A DNA stretch of 6,205 nt from Thiotrichales bacterium. GTDB taxonomy: Bacteria > Pseudomonadota > Gammaproteobacteria > UWMA-0217. Below the pieces are notes generated by a model. The model was not told the origin of the DNA and did not search any database. It worked only from the letters and a program-made list of their open reading frames with translations. Position numbers and translations under genes: made by a program. The stretch is from positions 1 to 6,205 of the forward strand of contig JANTGD010000225.1 of NCBI GenBank assembly GCA_024763135.1, in the 5' to 3' direction. This document shows positions 6,071-6,205 of the stretch, piece after piece; the first letter of the stretch is position 1, and each line of letters starts with the position of its first letter.

Positions 6071-6147
6071 CCAGGCGCATGCCGCGGGCAATGGCCGCTC
6101 TCTTGGCAAGGCAGGGAATGCCTGAGGTTCCTAACCGATTGATTATT
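6071..6147. repeat. Dispersed repeat B, copy 2
   Basis: Same orientation as 2870-2961, with shared start CCAGGCGCATGCCGC and shared end CCTAACCGATTGATTATT, but about 14 bases shorter in the middle. Here it is not followed by repeat A: GATTATT runs straight into GCAGACAGG. A nearby inverted pair, CAGGCAT (6055-6061) with ATGCCTG (6118-6124) plus CCCT/AGGG inside it, could fold the left part of the repeat into a hairpin. The first copy does not preserve that pairing, so a conserved RNA fold is not supported. Confidence 0.8.
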
Positions 6148-6178
6148 GCAGACAGGCCGTGCTGAGCGCGACATATGA

Positions 6179-6201
6179 TGGTGCCGGATTAATACCCATC
6201 C
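6179..6201. repeat. Distal tract of repeat B, copy 2
   Basis: TGGTGCCGGATTAATA followed directly by CCCATCC matches the tract at 3181-3212, where ten extra bases separate the two parts. It lies 31 bases beyond the end of the main repeat block, against 219 in the first copy, most of the difference being repeat A. The window ends four bases later, so the full extent of the repeat is not visible. Confidence 0.55.
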
Positions 6202-6205
6202 ATCC

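Larger units (their letters stand above)
5791..6205. other. Long non-coding end region with repeat B
   Basis: The last 415 bases carry no convincing gene on either strand; the plus-strand frame running across 5674-6000 is a shadow of the kinase-like gene. The region holds a weak promoter for that gene, two copies of the 12-base motif TTGWCAACTCAC (5929-5940 and 5997-6008), and repeat B with its distal tract. TTGACA at 5997-6002 is a perfect -35 box on the plus strand, but the -10 position 17 bases on reads TAACAC, so a promoter reading out of the window is possible but unproven. Confidence 0.45.

Overview
The window looks like part of a bacterial surface-polysaccharide region, most likely from a proteobacterium and tentatively a gammaproteobacterium. 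The reasons are a moderately GC-rich base composition, a polytopic O-antigen-ligase-like (Wzy_C) membrane protein, two GT-B type glycosyltransferases and a cytidylate-kinase-like protein. No species can be named from the sequence alone, and there are no rRNA, tRNA, CRISPR or phage genes.

Layout. Positions 1-159 hold one copy of a short transposase-less palindromic element (repeat A, MITE-like), cut by the window start. It is followed by about 240 bases without a convincing gene. A divergent pair of glycosyltransferase genes follows: a GT4-type enzyme on the minus strand (402-1520, with an internal GTG start that has the best ribosome binding site) and a second GT-B enzyme on the plus strand (1607-2749). 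The second ends in an ATGA overlap with a 32-codon reading frame. A gene-poor stretch (2845-3247) then carries one copy of a second dispersed repeat (repeat B), with a complete copy of repeat A sitting at or inside it. Next come the ligase-like gene on the minus strand (3248-4651), a 59-residue charged small protein on the plus strand (4883-5062) and a cytidylate-kinase-like gene on the minus strand (5059-5790). The last two are convergent and share bases of their stop codons. The final 415 bases are non-coding and contain a second copy of repeat B, which runs to or past the window end.

How the parts fit. The two glycosyltransferases probably add sugars to a lipid-linked or cell-surface glycan. 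The ligase-like protein could polymerise that glycan or transfer it to an acceptor on the periplasmic side. The nucleotide-kinase-like protein has no obvious place in that pathway and may only be a neighbour. The genes are mostly single units on alternating strands, separated by dispersed repeats, so this does not read as one polysaccharide operon. It looks like a patchwork built by insertion and rearrangement. The most informative features are the two repeat families, the apparent nesting of one in the other, and the small reading frames lying beside them.
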